Assembly: GCA_040371205.1 (NCBI GenBank) | Contig: AP031382.1 | Span: 1,299,562 to 1,363,561 of the forward strand | Source of the DNA: Rhodanobacter sp. | GTDB taxonomy: Bacteria; Pseudomonadota; Gammaproteobacteria; Xanthomonadales; Rhodanobacteraceae | Direction: 5' to 3' | Length of the DNA stretch: 64,000 nucleotides | Shown here: positions 36,093-44,701 of the stretch, in pieces | Layout of the letters: the number at the start of each line of letters is the position of its first letter | How positions within the stretch are numbered: position 1 is the stretch's first letter | Notes under the pieces: model-generated | What the model was told of the DNA's origin: nothing | Databases searched by the model: none | What the model saw: only the letters and a program-made list of their open reading frames with translations | Position numbers and translations under genes: made by a program

Positions 36093-36290
36093 TCGACTCG
36101 CGCAGGCTGGCTTGCCGGCGCCGCCCGCGGGCGCGGCAGGCGGCAGGGCGTCCGAGCGTGGTTTCCAGCATGCGCTGGAAGCGGTCATCGCCAGGGGCGC
36201 GATCGCTTGGATGCCTTCCATCACGGGGTAGAGCGGGTTGGGTGCGATGAGTGGATCACAAACGAGGCCAGGTTCACGTAGCTCGTGCGA
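36093..36290 (-). pseudogene. second REP-type transposase C-terminal remnant
   Basis: Minus-strand translation gives DPLIAPNPLYPVM, matching DPLITPHPLYLAMG of the first remnant. After an internal deletion and frame change it gives DDRFQRMLETTLGRPAACRARG, matching the ERFQHMVETTLGHPAACRPRG end. Only about 60 codons survive. The homologous tails and shared 22-bp repeat show that both fragments came from related elements. Confidence 0.75.
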
Positions 36291-36380
36291 CTGACCGAAA
36301 CCGGTGGCGGGTTCGGCTTTCCAGCGAGCGACGAGCGTTTCCAGGCCGCGACGCAAAGCTGGGCATGGGGAGGAGGGTCG

Positions 36381-37328
36381 ATGACGAGGATTCTTGCGCT
36401 TCGTAGGGGCGGGCAACGCGCCGGGTTGAGCTGGCGGTTGGCCATGTGTGTGGCGAGCGTTCTCGTCGGGCTGGTGCTTGCCCCGGGGGTGATCCAGGCG
36501 GCGGATGTGCCGTCGGCGTCCTCCGATGTCCTGCACTTTGACGACGCCCGCCTTTTTCATCCCGCCAAGCGGCTGCCACCCGGCGTGTGGGCCGATGCGG
36601 CGAAGGACGATTCGCGCCAGGCGGTGTTGCTGACCGCATCCGACGGCGTGGCCCTGCGCGGGTGGTTCTATCCCTCGCCGGTGGCCGGCGCCCCCTTCGT
36701 GGTTACCTTCCACGGCAACAACGAGACCATCGGTGACGCCTGGACGCAGGCCCGTGACGGGTTTCTTTACGCCCAGCTCAACTTGAATCTGCTCACCTTC
36801 GACTACCGCGGCACCGGTTTCAGCAGCGGCGCCATTTCGCTGGCGAAGGCGCGCGCGGATGCGCTGGCCATCTACGACCTGGCGACGAAGAAAGCAGCGG
36901 GGCGGCCGGTGTACGTGGTGGGCTGGTCGCTGGGTTCGGTATTCGCTAGCCACGTGGCGGCCAGCCGGCCCGCGGTGGCGGGTCTGGTGTTGCTCGATCC
37001 GTTGGCCTCGGTCGATGCGCTGGCCACCGACGTCGCCCGAGCGCTGCACCGGCCGGTGAAGGTTGCGGCCAGCGTGAAGGACGGCATCCGCAACACGCGT
37101 GATTTGCAGCACTTTCATGGGCCGCTGCTGGTGGTGCACGGCACGGCGGACGAGGTCATTCCCATCGCGGAGGGGCGCGCTGATTTCGCCGCGGCTGCCT
37201 CGGCCGACAAGACCTTCGTGCCCGTCGCCGGCAAGGGCCACGTCGCCGCGATCTGGTCGGTGCAGGCAGACAACGCGATGGCGGCGTTCTTTGCCCGCCA
37301 CGCGCCGGTCGAGACGAAAGGGAAGTAA
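36381..37328 (+). CDS. exported alpha/beta hydrolase
   Basis: A 315-residue hydrolase with a signal peptide or N-terminal anchor (about residues 18-41, cut near IQAAD). Catalytic signatures are the oxyanion segment FVVTFHGNNE, the nucleophile elbow GWSLGSVFAS (GxSxG), the acid in VVHGTADEVIP and the His in GKGHVAAIW. The overall layout resembles BEM46/ABHD13-like serine hydrolases. The ATG at 36381 has GGAGGAGGG directly upstream. The substrate is unknown. It follows the island remnants but has host-like composition. Confidence 0.87.
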   Translation: MTRILALRRGGQRAGLSWRLAMCVASVLVGLVLAPGVIQAADVPSASSDVLHFDDARLFHPAKRLPPGVWADAAKDDSRQAVLLTASDGVALRGWFYPSPVAGAPFVVTFHGNNETIGDAWTQARDGFLYAQLNLNLLTFDYRGTGFSSGAISLAKARADALAIYDLATKKAAGRPVYVVGWSLGSVFASHVAASRPAVAGLVLLDPLASVDALATDVARALHRPVKVAASVKDGIRNTRDLQHFHGPLLVVHGTADEVIPIAEGRADFAAAASADKTFVPVAGKGHVAAIWSVQADNAMAAFFARHAPVETKGK

Positions 37329-37472
37329 ATGGGGCGTGGTCGATGAAGTCCGCTCCCCAGGGCTTGCCAGCCATGGCCATCCACGGGGGCGCCTTGGCGG
37401 CGGCCCGGCACGTCGAACGGCGGTCTTGATCTGGCACATCCCTTCCCTGTGGTGCTGCCATGCCCATCCGCA

Positions 37473-37817
37473 CTAACGCTTGAACCGCCTAACCTCCTGC
37501 GGCCAGCCGCAGGCTTCGGCCACTTTGCCGGCCCAGTGCCTAGCCGCCTGCGCGTCGGCCACGTCGATCACGGTGAACCCACCAAGGAACTGCGGGTTGG
37601 GCGCATATGGCCCGTCGGTGAACGTGAGCGTGCCGCTGGTGGCGTCCGCGCTGAAGGCATCCTGCGGGTCTTCCACCAGCCCGCCAGCGAACACGTAGAC
37701 GCCGGCTGCTTTCATCTCGTCCACGACCGCGCGTGCCAGCGGGCCGCGCGCGGCGAACCAGTCCTCGCTGTGCTCGCCGACCCACGCCTGGTTGAAGTAG
37801 ATGAGGTATGTGCTCAT
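37473..37817 (-). CDS. YciI-like (DGPF/YCII) domain protein
   Basis: A 114-residue protein of the YCII-related dimeric alpha+beta barrel fold. It has YLIYFNQAWVGEHSEDWFAARGPL at the start (shown in part), a central FAGGLVEDPQDAFSAD and the family-defining FTDGPYAPNPQFLGGFTVIDV. These are common small enzymes or binding proteins of unknown role, sometimes linked to sigma factors. No such partner is next to it. The ATG at 37817 fits the family start. Confidence 0.87.
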   Translation of the reverse strand: MSTYLIYFNQAWVGEHSEDWFAARGPLARAVVDEMKAAGVYVFAGGLVEDPQDAFSADATSGTLTFTDGPYAPNPQFLGGFTVIDVADAQAARHWAGKVAEACGWPQEVRRFKR

Positions 37818-38161
37818 GGCGCTATCCCGAGGTTGCGCAGCCCCGTGGCTGCCCTTGTGCTGGCGACGAACGGGCGCATCGCGTTTCGACACGCGCGGGG
37901 AATAAAGCGGGCGGCGCCACGTCCCGCCCCTTCCACTCCCACCTTAGCCTCGAACAACGTCACGCGCTGCGCTCGGCGTTCCGCCGGCAAACAAAAAGCC
38001 TTGCGCCCAAGGCGCCCAGGCCTTGTGTGCGGGGCTACGGGTTGGAGCAAAGCTTTGCATGCGATGTCCCAACGCTCGCAGCCAGGGGCTGGTCCTGGAA
38101 CGGTGCGGAAGGCGCCATGACTTCCGACGGTCTCCGTCCCCTGTGCGAGTGCCGTGGCCCG
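37818..38161. other. 344-bp intergenic gap with possible dispersed repeat
   Basis: No gene is supported. Minus-strand reading of 37960-38060 gives SPAHKAWAPWAQGFLFAGG and then TPSAARDV, a phrase I recall from spurious reading frames scattered in xanthomonad genomes, so this may be a dispersed repeat rather than coding DNA. No terminator or promoter was recognised. Confidence 0.3.
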
Positions 38162-39427
38162 TCAGTACGTCAGCTGCACTTCGAACTGGAAGACCAGCGC
38201 ATTGGCCACGTCGGGGCGGGTATCCGGATGCATCACGTACTGCAGATCGGGTTGCAGGGTCAGGTGCGCGCCGACCGTATGCTGGTAGGTCAATTCGTAG
38301 ATGCGTTCGGAGGCCGCGACCGGCAGGCCCTGGGCCTGCTGCGTGCGCAGGTAGGGGCGGCCGTTGTGGACGGTGGCGACGGCCAGGCCCAGCGCATCGT
38401 CGGCGCCGGTGTCGAACAGCGGCGACAGCGACATGCCCACGCCCGTGTAACGGCGGAAGCGGTTTGCGCCGGGACTCGCAACGCTGAGCTGGGCGAAGCC
38501 CGCCAGCCGCCGGCCGGCACTGTCGATGCGCACCAGCGCCGGATCGTCGAGCAGCAGGTAGGCGCCGCTGGCGGCGCAGGCGCGCGCCGTCGCATCGGGC
38601 GCAAGGCAGGCCTCGGGGCGGGCGTAATGCCACACGCCCAGCGCCAGCTTGCCGGTGTACGGCGGCTGCCGCGCCAGGCGCCCGATCATGTCGCCGTTCC
38701 AGTCGTCGTTGTCCGCGTCTGCGGCGGGCGCGCGACGCAACAGCGCGAGTTCGCTGACCAGCAATGCGTCGCCGACACGGCTGTGCTGCTCGCCGGGCGG
38801 CAGGCCGGGGTCGTTCGGCACGCCGCCCTGCAGGACCGCGGTGCGCCACACCACGTTCCGCGAAGGCTTCAGCGCGACGCGCAGGGCAAAGCGTGGACGG
38901 GGGAAGATCGACGGCCCCTGGCCGCCGCTTTGCGAGAACGCCGGCTCCACGCCGAACGAGCTGTCCAGGAACAACGTGGCGGTCTGCAGGCGGTCGAATT
39001 CGCTGTTGAGATCGTAGCGGCCCAGCAGCACCGACCAGTGCGAGCGCCGGCCGTTGTACTGCATCCAGGCTTCGTAGAGACGGGTAAGGTGCGGCGCGGC
39101 GATGTTGCTGACGCCCTGGGCGTCGCCGGTGTAGTCGCCAGGAAAGCCGCCGCCGCTGTTCAGCACCTGGGCAAACGCGCTGAAGCCCTGGCCGTTGTCA
39201 CCCACCGCGCCGCGATAGCGCAGCGAACCGTAGAGGTTCCACGCGCCGGTGGTGCCCCGCCGTTGCCCGCCGTGCAGGTTATCGTACAGGTTGGCGAGCA
39301 GGCCCACGGCGGGTTTCAGGGCAGAAGTGTCGGTGTCCGCGGCGCTGGCATGCCAGGGGACCAGCGCGAGCAGCGCGGCGAGCGCACAAGCAGCAAGGCT
39401 TGGCTGGAAGCGGTTTCGGATCGGCAT
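38162..39427 (-). CDS. OprB-family carbohydrate-selective porin
   Basis: A 421-residue outer-membrane protein with a signal peptide (residues 1-29, ending WHASA). Typical OprB features are GLLANLYDNLHGG, TRLYEAWMQYN, LLGRYDLNSEFDR, the conserved TATLFLDSSFG and GPSIFPRPRFALRV, and a C-terminal beta-strand ending in Tyr (VFQFEVQLTY) for outer-membrane insertion. It would let small sugars diffuse into the periplasm. The start at 39427 has no clear ribosome site but gives a proper signal peptide. Uptake substrate unknown. Confidence 0.9.
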   Translation of the reverse strand: MPIRNRFQPSLAACALAALLALVPWHASAADTDTSALKPAVGLLANLYDNLHGGQRRGTTGAWNLYGSLRYRGAVGDNGQGFSAFAQVLNSGGGFPGDYTGDAQGVSNIAAPHLTRLYEAWMQYNGRRSHWSVLLGRYDLNSEFDRLQTATLFLDSSFGVEPAFSQSGGQGPSIFPRPRFALRVALKPSRNVVWRTAVLQGGVPNDPGLPPGEQHSRVGDALLVSELALLRRAPAADADNDDWNGDMIGRLARQPPYTGKLALGVWHYARPEACLAPDATARACAASGAYLLLDDPALVRIDSAGRRLAGFAQLSVASPGANRFRRYTGVGMSLSPLFDTGADDALGLAVATVHNGRPYLRTQQAQGLPVAASERIYELTYQHTVGAHLTLQPDLQYVMHPDTRPDVANALVFQFEVQLTY

Positions 39428-39718
39428 CGACGCGGCGGGTTGGAGGAGGCGGTGCGACTGTACGGCGGTTCCAGCGCGATGGAGCAAAGTGACCGGCGCG
39501 CCGGTCGGTTTTCTGCGAGGTGCCGAGCCTCGGCCGTGGCACGATGGCCGTCCCGTGCCCGCCTGCGTTGCTGCTTGAAGCCGGTGCGCGCGCTGGAGCG
39601 GGGCGCCATTTGTTCCGTGGGACTCTTCTCGCAAGATCAAGCGCTCTGCGGGATCTGTTGACTGGATTGTCCGCCCGATTGCGCAATACCTCGTAGGGTC
39701 AGCAACAGGAGAGGCGCC

Positions 39719-40243
39719 ATGGATGATATCTGGGAAGACGACGTTGTCCGCGGCGGGGGCGGAGCGGACAACTCGCTGAAGATGAACGCTATGTTCCCCT
39801 TCAGCAAGTATCAGCATTACTTCGTGCGGTCGATCGCATTGAGAGGCACGGGGTGGGACGGATCCCATCATCAGGAGCTCATGATCGAGCTCGGCAGCAC
39901 CATCCCCACGACGCGGGTGAAGCGCGGATACCTCCGGTGTCGGCCGGTATTGCTTCGAATTTCGAGAAACAATGGCCAGGACACCTTTCAGCTCGGCGCC
40001 TCGGCGAGCAAATACAACACGTTGGTCGAGCGGCATGTCAGTCGCAATACGATCACCTGTCGTCGTGTGCTGCAGGCCTTCGGCGAGGTTCGAAGGCTCT
40101 ATCCGAGCTACGACAAGGGCAACTGCAGGCGGTTTGCCCAGGACATATTCGAGGCCTTGGTGCCCGAAGTGACCGGCGATTTCGAGCAGGAGTCCGGCGG
40201 ACGCGGCAGCAGTGCGAATGAGATCAGGGATCTGTTTTTCTGA
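39719..40243 (+). CDS. unrecognised protein with NC-motif, candidate papain-like fold
   Basis: A 174-residue protein with AGGAGAGG before the ATG. No family is recognised. The C-terminal part YDKGNCRRFAQDIFEALVPE recalls the NCxxFAxxx helix of permuted papain-like (PPPDE/LRAT-type) peptidases, with a possible His in GSHHQELMIEL before it, so a Cys-His hydrolase is one possible reading. It has no signal peptide. It stands alone between an OprB gene and a 650-bp gap, close to the WHH nuclease, in a stretch of accessory genes. Confidence 0.6.
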   Translation: MDDIWEDDVVRGGGGADNSLKMNAMFPFSKYQHYFVRSIALRGTGWDGSHHQELMIELGSTIPTTRVKRGYLRCRPVLLRISRNNGQDTFQLGASASKYNTLVERHVSRNTITCRRVLQAFGEVRRLYPSYDKGNCRRFAQDIFEALVPEVTGDFEQESGGRGSSANEIRDLFF

Positions 40244-40894
40244 AAGGAGCATGGAAGCGGATAGGACTCTCGACTATCCGATGTAGCTGCAGATTTGCCG
40301 CGAGCAAAAACCGGGTCGCGGTCGCTCGATTCGCGCGGCAGGCCAAGGTGCGGCCCAGTCCACACCGCCCACCCGCCAATCGAGCGGAGGCATCGAGGCC
40401 AGCCTCTCCGCACGCATGACTTTGGCATCCGCCTTATCGCTGTCTCCGGCCTCAGCCAACGGCCATCAGTGACGCGACCTGGCCGTGGTGGCCGCTTGCC
40501 ATCACCCGAGTCGGTTTCGTATGCCTTGAGGCTTTCGAGGACGATCCGCATCACTGCCTGCCGGCAGCATGCGCCTTCGATATCTTCCCGCGGATGCTCT
40601 CTAGCCATCGACCGCTTCGCTATCGATGGGAGGATGCGTTGGCATGGTGGTCGACCAAGATCGGTTGTGCGATCACGTTCGATCAGCGTACGCACGGGAG
40701 GTCGTGTCACTCATCCCATGATCGAACCGTACCCTGCCTCTGTTCGATTGGAGGGCGGTGACCGGATTGGCCGCGTTTCCGCGCATTGATCCACGGAGGG
40801 CTTCGACAATCTTGCGCTTTCGCCAGGCTGGATGTCGGCCGGGGGGCGAAGCCCGCCCGGAAGGACGAACCGCGAACATAAGGAACGATCCGCC
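40244..40894. other. 650-bp gap without a convincing gene
   Basis: A minus-strand frame (40108-40710) includes MRIVLESLKAYETDSGDGK, and another (40274-40459) includes LDWRVGGVDWAAPWPAAR. Both look partly protein-like, but each overlaps the other frame and the start of one lies antisense to the preceding gene. A decayed or frameshifted gene is possible; no intact one is supported. Confidence 0.3.
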
Positions 40895-41371
40895 ATGAAA
40901 CAGATCCAGACGCGTTCCAAGACTGGCGTGATGCAATTCAAGAACCGCGCCCGCAACGACTGGCTCAAGCGCAAAGGCATCGAGCGCGAAAATATCCAAT
41001 TGGGCAAAAGGGTGCGGAAGAAGACCCGGTTCTACACGCCCGGCGAAATCCAGCCCTACATCGAGATGTTCGCCATCGCCGGCCAACAGCGGCCTGGCCT
41101 CAATCCGGGAACCCACTACCGGCACGCGGTGCGTATCGCCTATACCGGCGGTCGGGCGGGCGACTTTGCGCTGGCCAATGCCATGGCCGGCTACAACCAG
41201 ACGCCGGCTGGCTACGTCTGGCACCACTTCCACGACTGGACACCGCCGGTGGTGAACGGTGGCAACGGCTACGGCATGCTGTATCTCATGACGGTGGCCG
41301 AACATGCCATTTATCACTGTGGCGGAGTGCTGCAGGCGGAAACCCATCTGGGCACTCCCTATCGGCCGTGA
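40895..41371 (+). CDS. WHH-type HNH nuclease domain protein
   Basis: A 158-residue basic protein whose C-terminal half carries the WHH motif of the HNH/Endo VII superfamily: TPAGYVWHHFHDW, then GMLYLMTVAEHAIYHCGGV. The Trp-His-His and following His residues would bind metal. The N-terminus is rich in Lys and Arg (SKTGVMQFKNRARNDWLKRK). In polymorphic toxins this domain is a DNase; here it is free-standing without a signal peptide or delivery domain. An immunity gene is not evident. AAGGA lies about ten bases before the ATG. The flanking 228 bp to the next gene hold nothing clear. Confidence 0.8.
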   Translation: MKQIQTRSKTGVMQFKNRARNDWLKRKGIERENIQLGKRVRKKTRFYTPGEIQPYIEMFAIAGQQRPGLNPGTHYRHAVRIAYTGGRAGDFALANAMAGYNQTPAGYVWHHFHDWTPPVVNGGNGYGMLYLMTVAEHAIYHCGGVLQAETHLGTPYRP

Positions 41372-41599
41372 ACTGGTAGCGGGCCGGACAGCACCGTTTT
41401 CAACATTTTCGCAAGGCGTTTTGCGATATCTGCAAGCTGGTCGATGGCCGGGGCAAGCGCCGGCACCAGGACGCCAAGGGCGCCGATGTGGCCTTTCTCC
41501 GCAGGCTGTTGGCAGGGCGGGGTTAGCTGCGGGCGCGATCTGCGATGGCGGTTACAAGAACGAGACACTTCATCCTCTGCCGAAGATGCGCATTGCCCG

Positions 41600-43240
41600 T
41601 CAGGTCGTGTCTCCATTTTCCGCAAAAACGCACACGCCCAACGCCTGGCTCTTGGCCCGGTACATGGCGGCATCGGCGGCGCGCAGGTAATCGTCGGTGG
41701 TCGCGAAATCCGTCCGGCTGCAGACCACGCCGATGCTGGCGCCGCAGGTCACGGTATGCGGGCCGATCCGGTAGGGCGCCGCGAGGGCGGTCGCCATCTG
41801 CCGGGCCCGGTCGGCGGCGCCGGCCTGGTCGATGGATTCCAGCAGCACGTTGAACTCGTCGCCGCTCATGCGGGCAACCAGATCCATGGCGCGCACGCAG
41901 GATTCAAGCCGGCGTGCCACCTGCTGCAAGAGTTGGTCGCCCGCGTGGTGTCCAAGCGTGTCATTGACGGCCTTGAACCGGTCGAGATCCAGCAGCAGCA
42001 CGGCGAACTGGGTGGTGTCCTCTTGTGACGGTGCGTCACCGCCTTTCGCGGCGGCGTCCAGATGCAGCGCAATGGCGTACTCGAGACGGTCGCGGAACAG
42101 CGGCCGGCCGGGCAGGTTGGTCAAGGCGTCGTAGGAGCTGCCGCGTTCCGCCAGGTCGCTCAGCGACCCGGCCATGCGCACGGCGGCACCGCCCTCGAAC
42201 TGCGCGACTCCGCGCCAGTTGAGCCACACCGACCGCCCCGATCCGTGGCGCGCGCGAAAGTCCACGGAAAAGTTCGGGTGCAGGCCCGATAGGTGCCTGC
42301 GGTAGGCCGTCTCCACGCGCTGATGGTCGTCGGGATCGATGAGTCGTTGCAGGAACCGCCAGCCGTTTTCATGCAGGCGGCCGGTGTGTCCCAGCCCGAC
42401 CATTTCGTTGAAGCGCTGGGACACGTGCAGCACGTCCGTCTGCAGGTTCCAGTCCCAGATGCCGTCGTTGGATCCGCGGGTGGCAAGCGCATAGCGGATG
42501 TCGGACTGCACCAGTTCCAGTTCGGTATTTTTCTGCCGGGTCACGTCGATCATCAGGCCGATCATGCGGTTCGGGCGGCCGGGCTCGACATCCACGCGGC
42601 ACAGGTCGCGCACCCAGACGACCTCGCCGGACTTGGCGATCAGCCGATAGCTCATCTCGTAGGCATAGCTGTGCGTGGCGTAGTAGGCGGCATCGTCGAT
42701 GACCAGGGCTTCCGCCAGGTCGTCGGGATGCACGTGCGCCCGCCAGAAGCCCGGATCGGCGCGCCACTCCTCCACCGAGTAGCCGAACAGGCGCTCCACC
42801 TGCGGGCTGAGGAAGGTATTGCCCACGCCGAGTTCCGCCTCCCACACCACGCCGTCGATGGTTTCCAGCAGCCGGAGGAAGCGCTGGCGGTCCTCCATCA
42901 CGACCTGCTCGGTGATCCCGGTGATCTCGACCAGCACGCCCTGGCGACTCACCACCCGATCCGCGGCGTCGGTTTTCGGCTGCAACTGCAGGCGCATCCA
43001 GCGATGCTCCGCGTCGGCGAAGCGCAGCCGGAACACCGGCATGCCCGCGCGCAAGGCGCCCGTGTCGTCGGGGTGCACGAAGTCGAGCAAGGACTGGCCG
43101 AGCGCATCGTCCACCGGATGGCCCGTGAGCGTGTGCCAGGCGGGATTCAAGTAGGTGATGATCCACCGCGCGTCCGTTTGCACCACCGCGTCGGGCAGCA
43201 GTTGCAGCAGTTCTTCGGACGGCGTGAGTGGGGCGGGCAT
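41600..43240 (-). CDS. PAS-PAS-PAS-GGDEF protein
   Basis: A 546-residue cytoplasmic signalling protein. Three PAS modules lie at about residues 8-115, 120-240 and 245-370 (with PAC-type ends such as RQGVLVEITGITEQ and VRMAGSLSDLAERG), and a C-terminal GGDEF domain starts at DALTNLPGRPLFRDRL. The active-site loop reads ARMSGDEFNVLL, with Ser for the first Gly; SGDEF occurs in some active cyclases. An intact inhibitory I-site RAMD is placed five residues before it. It has no membrane segments, so a diffusible or redox/light signal is possible. AAGGA precedes the ATG. It is divergent from the AAA ATPase gene. Confidence 0.92.
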   Translation of the reverse strand: MPAPLTPSEELLQLLPDAVVQTDARWIITYLNPAWHTLTGHPVDDALGQSLLDFVHPDDTGALRAGMPVFRLRFADAEHRWMRLQLQPKTDAADRVVSRQGVLVEITGITEQVVMEDRQRFLRLLETIDGVVWEAELGVGNTFLSPQVERLFGYSVEEWRADPGFWRAHVHPDDLAEALVIDDAAYYATHSYAYEMSYRLIAKSGEVVWVRDLCRVDVEPGRPNRMIGLMIDVTRQKNTELELVQSDIRYALATRGSNDGIWDWNLQTDVLHVSQRFNEMVGLGHTGRLHENGWRFLQRLIDPDDHQRVETAYRRHLSGLHPNFSVDFRARHGSGRSVWLNWRGVAQFEGGAAVRMAGSLSDLAERGSSYDALTNLPGRPLFRDRLEYAIALHLDAAAKGGDAPSQEDTTQFAVLLLDLDRFKAVNDTLGHHAGDQLLQQVARRLESCVRAMDLVARMSGDEFNVLLESIDQAGAADRARQMATALAAPYRIGPHTVTCGASIGVVCSRTDFATTDDYLRAADAAMYRAKSQALGVCVFAENGDTT

Positions 43241-43431
43241 CGGTTCCTTATGCTCACCGAAGCGCGATCGTCCAGTCCAGCCCCTCGAAAACGGGGGCAG
43301 CGTGGCCCGCTCGCATGTGGGATGGCGACGGGTTCGCGATGATGTTCGCGATGGCGGAGACCGATCCTGTTCTGGCCGCGATGCAGGCGCCGTTCTAAAG
43401 TGGCCGCTGGCCCGAGCGAAGGAGTCGCCCC

Positions 43432-44592
43432 ATGCTGACCACGCTTGCCGTGGCGAACTACCGCTCGCTGCGCGAACTGATCGTGCCGCTGGGGCGGCTC
43501 AATCTCGTGGTCGGCGCGAACGGCAGCGGCAAGTCGAACCTGTATCGCGCGCTGCGCCTGCTGGCCGAGTCCGCGCAAACGGGCATCGTGCCGGCCCTCG
43601 CGCGCGAGGGCGGCCTGGGTTCGGCGCTGTGGGCGGGGCCGGAGACGATCAGCCGCGCGATGCGCCGCGGCGAGGTGCCGGTACAGGGCGGCCCGCGGCA
43701 GGAGTCCGTGCGCCTGTGCCTGGGCTTCGCCAGCGACGAGCTTGGCTATGCGGTGGACCTCGGTTACCCGACGCCGTCGTCCAGTGCCTTCGCGCTCGAT
43801 CCGCAGATCAAGCGCGAGGCGATCTGGAACGGGCCGTTCCTGCGCCCGGCGGGCACGCTGGTCGACCGGGACGGCGGCATGGCGCGCGTGCGCGACGGGC
43901 GCGGTTGGCGGGTGATCCACCAGCACCTCAATCCGTTCGAGAGCCTGTTCGGCCAGATCGCCGATGCGCAGAGTGCGCCCGAGGTGTTGACCCTGCGCGA
44001 GACGATCCGCGGCTGGCGCTTCTACGATCATTTCCGTTCGGATGCGGATTCGCCCGCGCGCCTGCCGCAGCTCGGCACGCGCACGCCGGTGCTGAGCCAC
44101 GACGGCCGCGACGTGGCCGCCGCGTGGCAGACGATCCTGGAAATCGGCGATGCGCATGCGCTCGATGCCGCCGTCGCGGACGCGTTCCCCGGCGCGAAGG
44201 TCGACGTGCGCGGCACCGATGGCCGTTTCCTGCTGGACTTTTCGCAGCACGGGCTGCTGCGCCCGTTGTCGGCCGCGGAACTCTCCGACGGTACGTTGCG
44301 CTACCTGCTGTGGATCGCGGCCTTGCACACGCCGCGGCCGCCGCCGCTGATGGTGCTCAACGAACCGGAGACCAGCCTGCATCCGGATCTGTTGCCGCCG
44401 CTGGCGCGCCTGATCGCCGACGCGGCCACGCGCACGCAGGTGTGGGTGGTCTCGCACGCGCCGCGCCTGATCGCCGCGTTGGAAGACCAGCCGCATTGCC
44501 ACACCCTTCGCCTGGAGAAGGAGCTGAGCCAGACGGTGGTGAGCGGGCAGGGCATGCTCGACCAGCCTGCGTGGCATTGGCCGGAGCGGTAA
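43432..44592 (+). CDS. RecF/OLD-like AAA ATPase
   Basis: A 386-residue ABC-type ATPase of the COG4637/AAA_21 group. It has Walker A VGANGSGKSNLYRAL at about residues 27-41, a long helical insert, signature LSAAELSDGTLRYLLW, Walker B and D-loop LMVLNEPETSLHPDLL and a His switch VWVVSHAPRL. Relatives are DNA-repair-like or defence ATPases (OLD without the Toprim domain). No Toprim nuclease follows here. AAGGAG precedes the ATG. Role unknown; it is host-like in composition and probably transcribed alone. Confidence 0.87.
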   Translation: MLTTLAVANYRSLRELIVPLGRLNLVVGANGSGKSNLYRALRLLAESAQTGIVPALAREGGLGSALWAGPETISRAMRRGEVPVQGGPRQESVRLCLGFASDELGYAVDLGYPTPSSSAFALDPQIKREAIWNGPFLRPAGTLVDRDGGMARVRDGRGWRVIHQHLNPFESLFGQIADAQSAPEVLTLRETIRGWRFYDHFRSDADSPARLPQLGTRTPVLSHDGRDVAAAWQTILEIGDAHALDAAVADAFPGAKVDVRGTDGRFLLDFSQHGLLRPLSAAELSDGTLRYLLWIAALHTPRPPPLMVLNEPETSLHPDLLPPLARLIADAATRTQVWVVSHAPRLIAALEDQPHCHTLRLEKELSQTVVSGQGMLDQPAWHWPER

Positions 44593-44701
44593 TGCCGGCA
44601 AGGAGGCGTGGGGTCGCGGCTCTTTCGGCGGCAAGGCAGCGTATAGGCAGTGTCCTGAGGGGGCATGTGCAGACCATGGGCGTTGGCGCAGGGATGCCGG
44701 T

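Noticed and set aside
41600-43240. GGDEF domain called inactive because of SGDEF
   Set aside because: Ser in the first position occurs in active cyclases, and the other conserved residues are present, so inactivity cannot be claimed.
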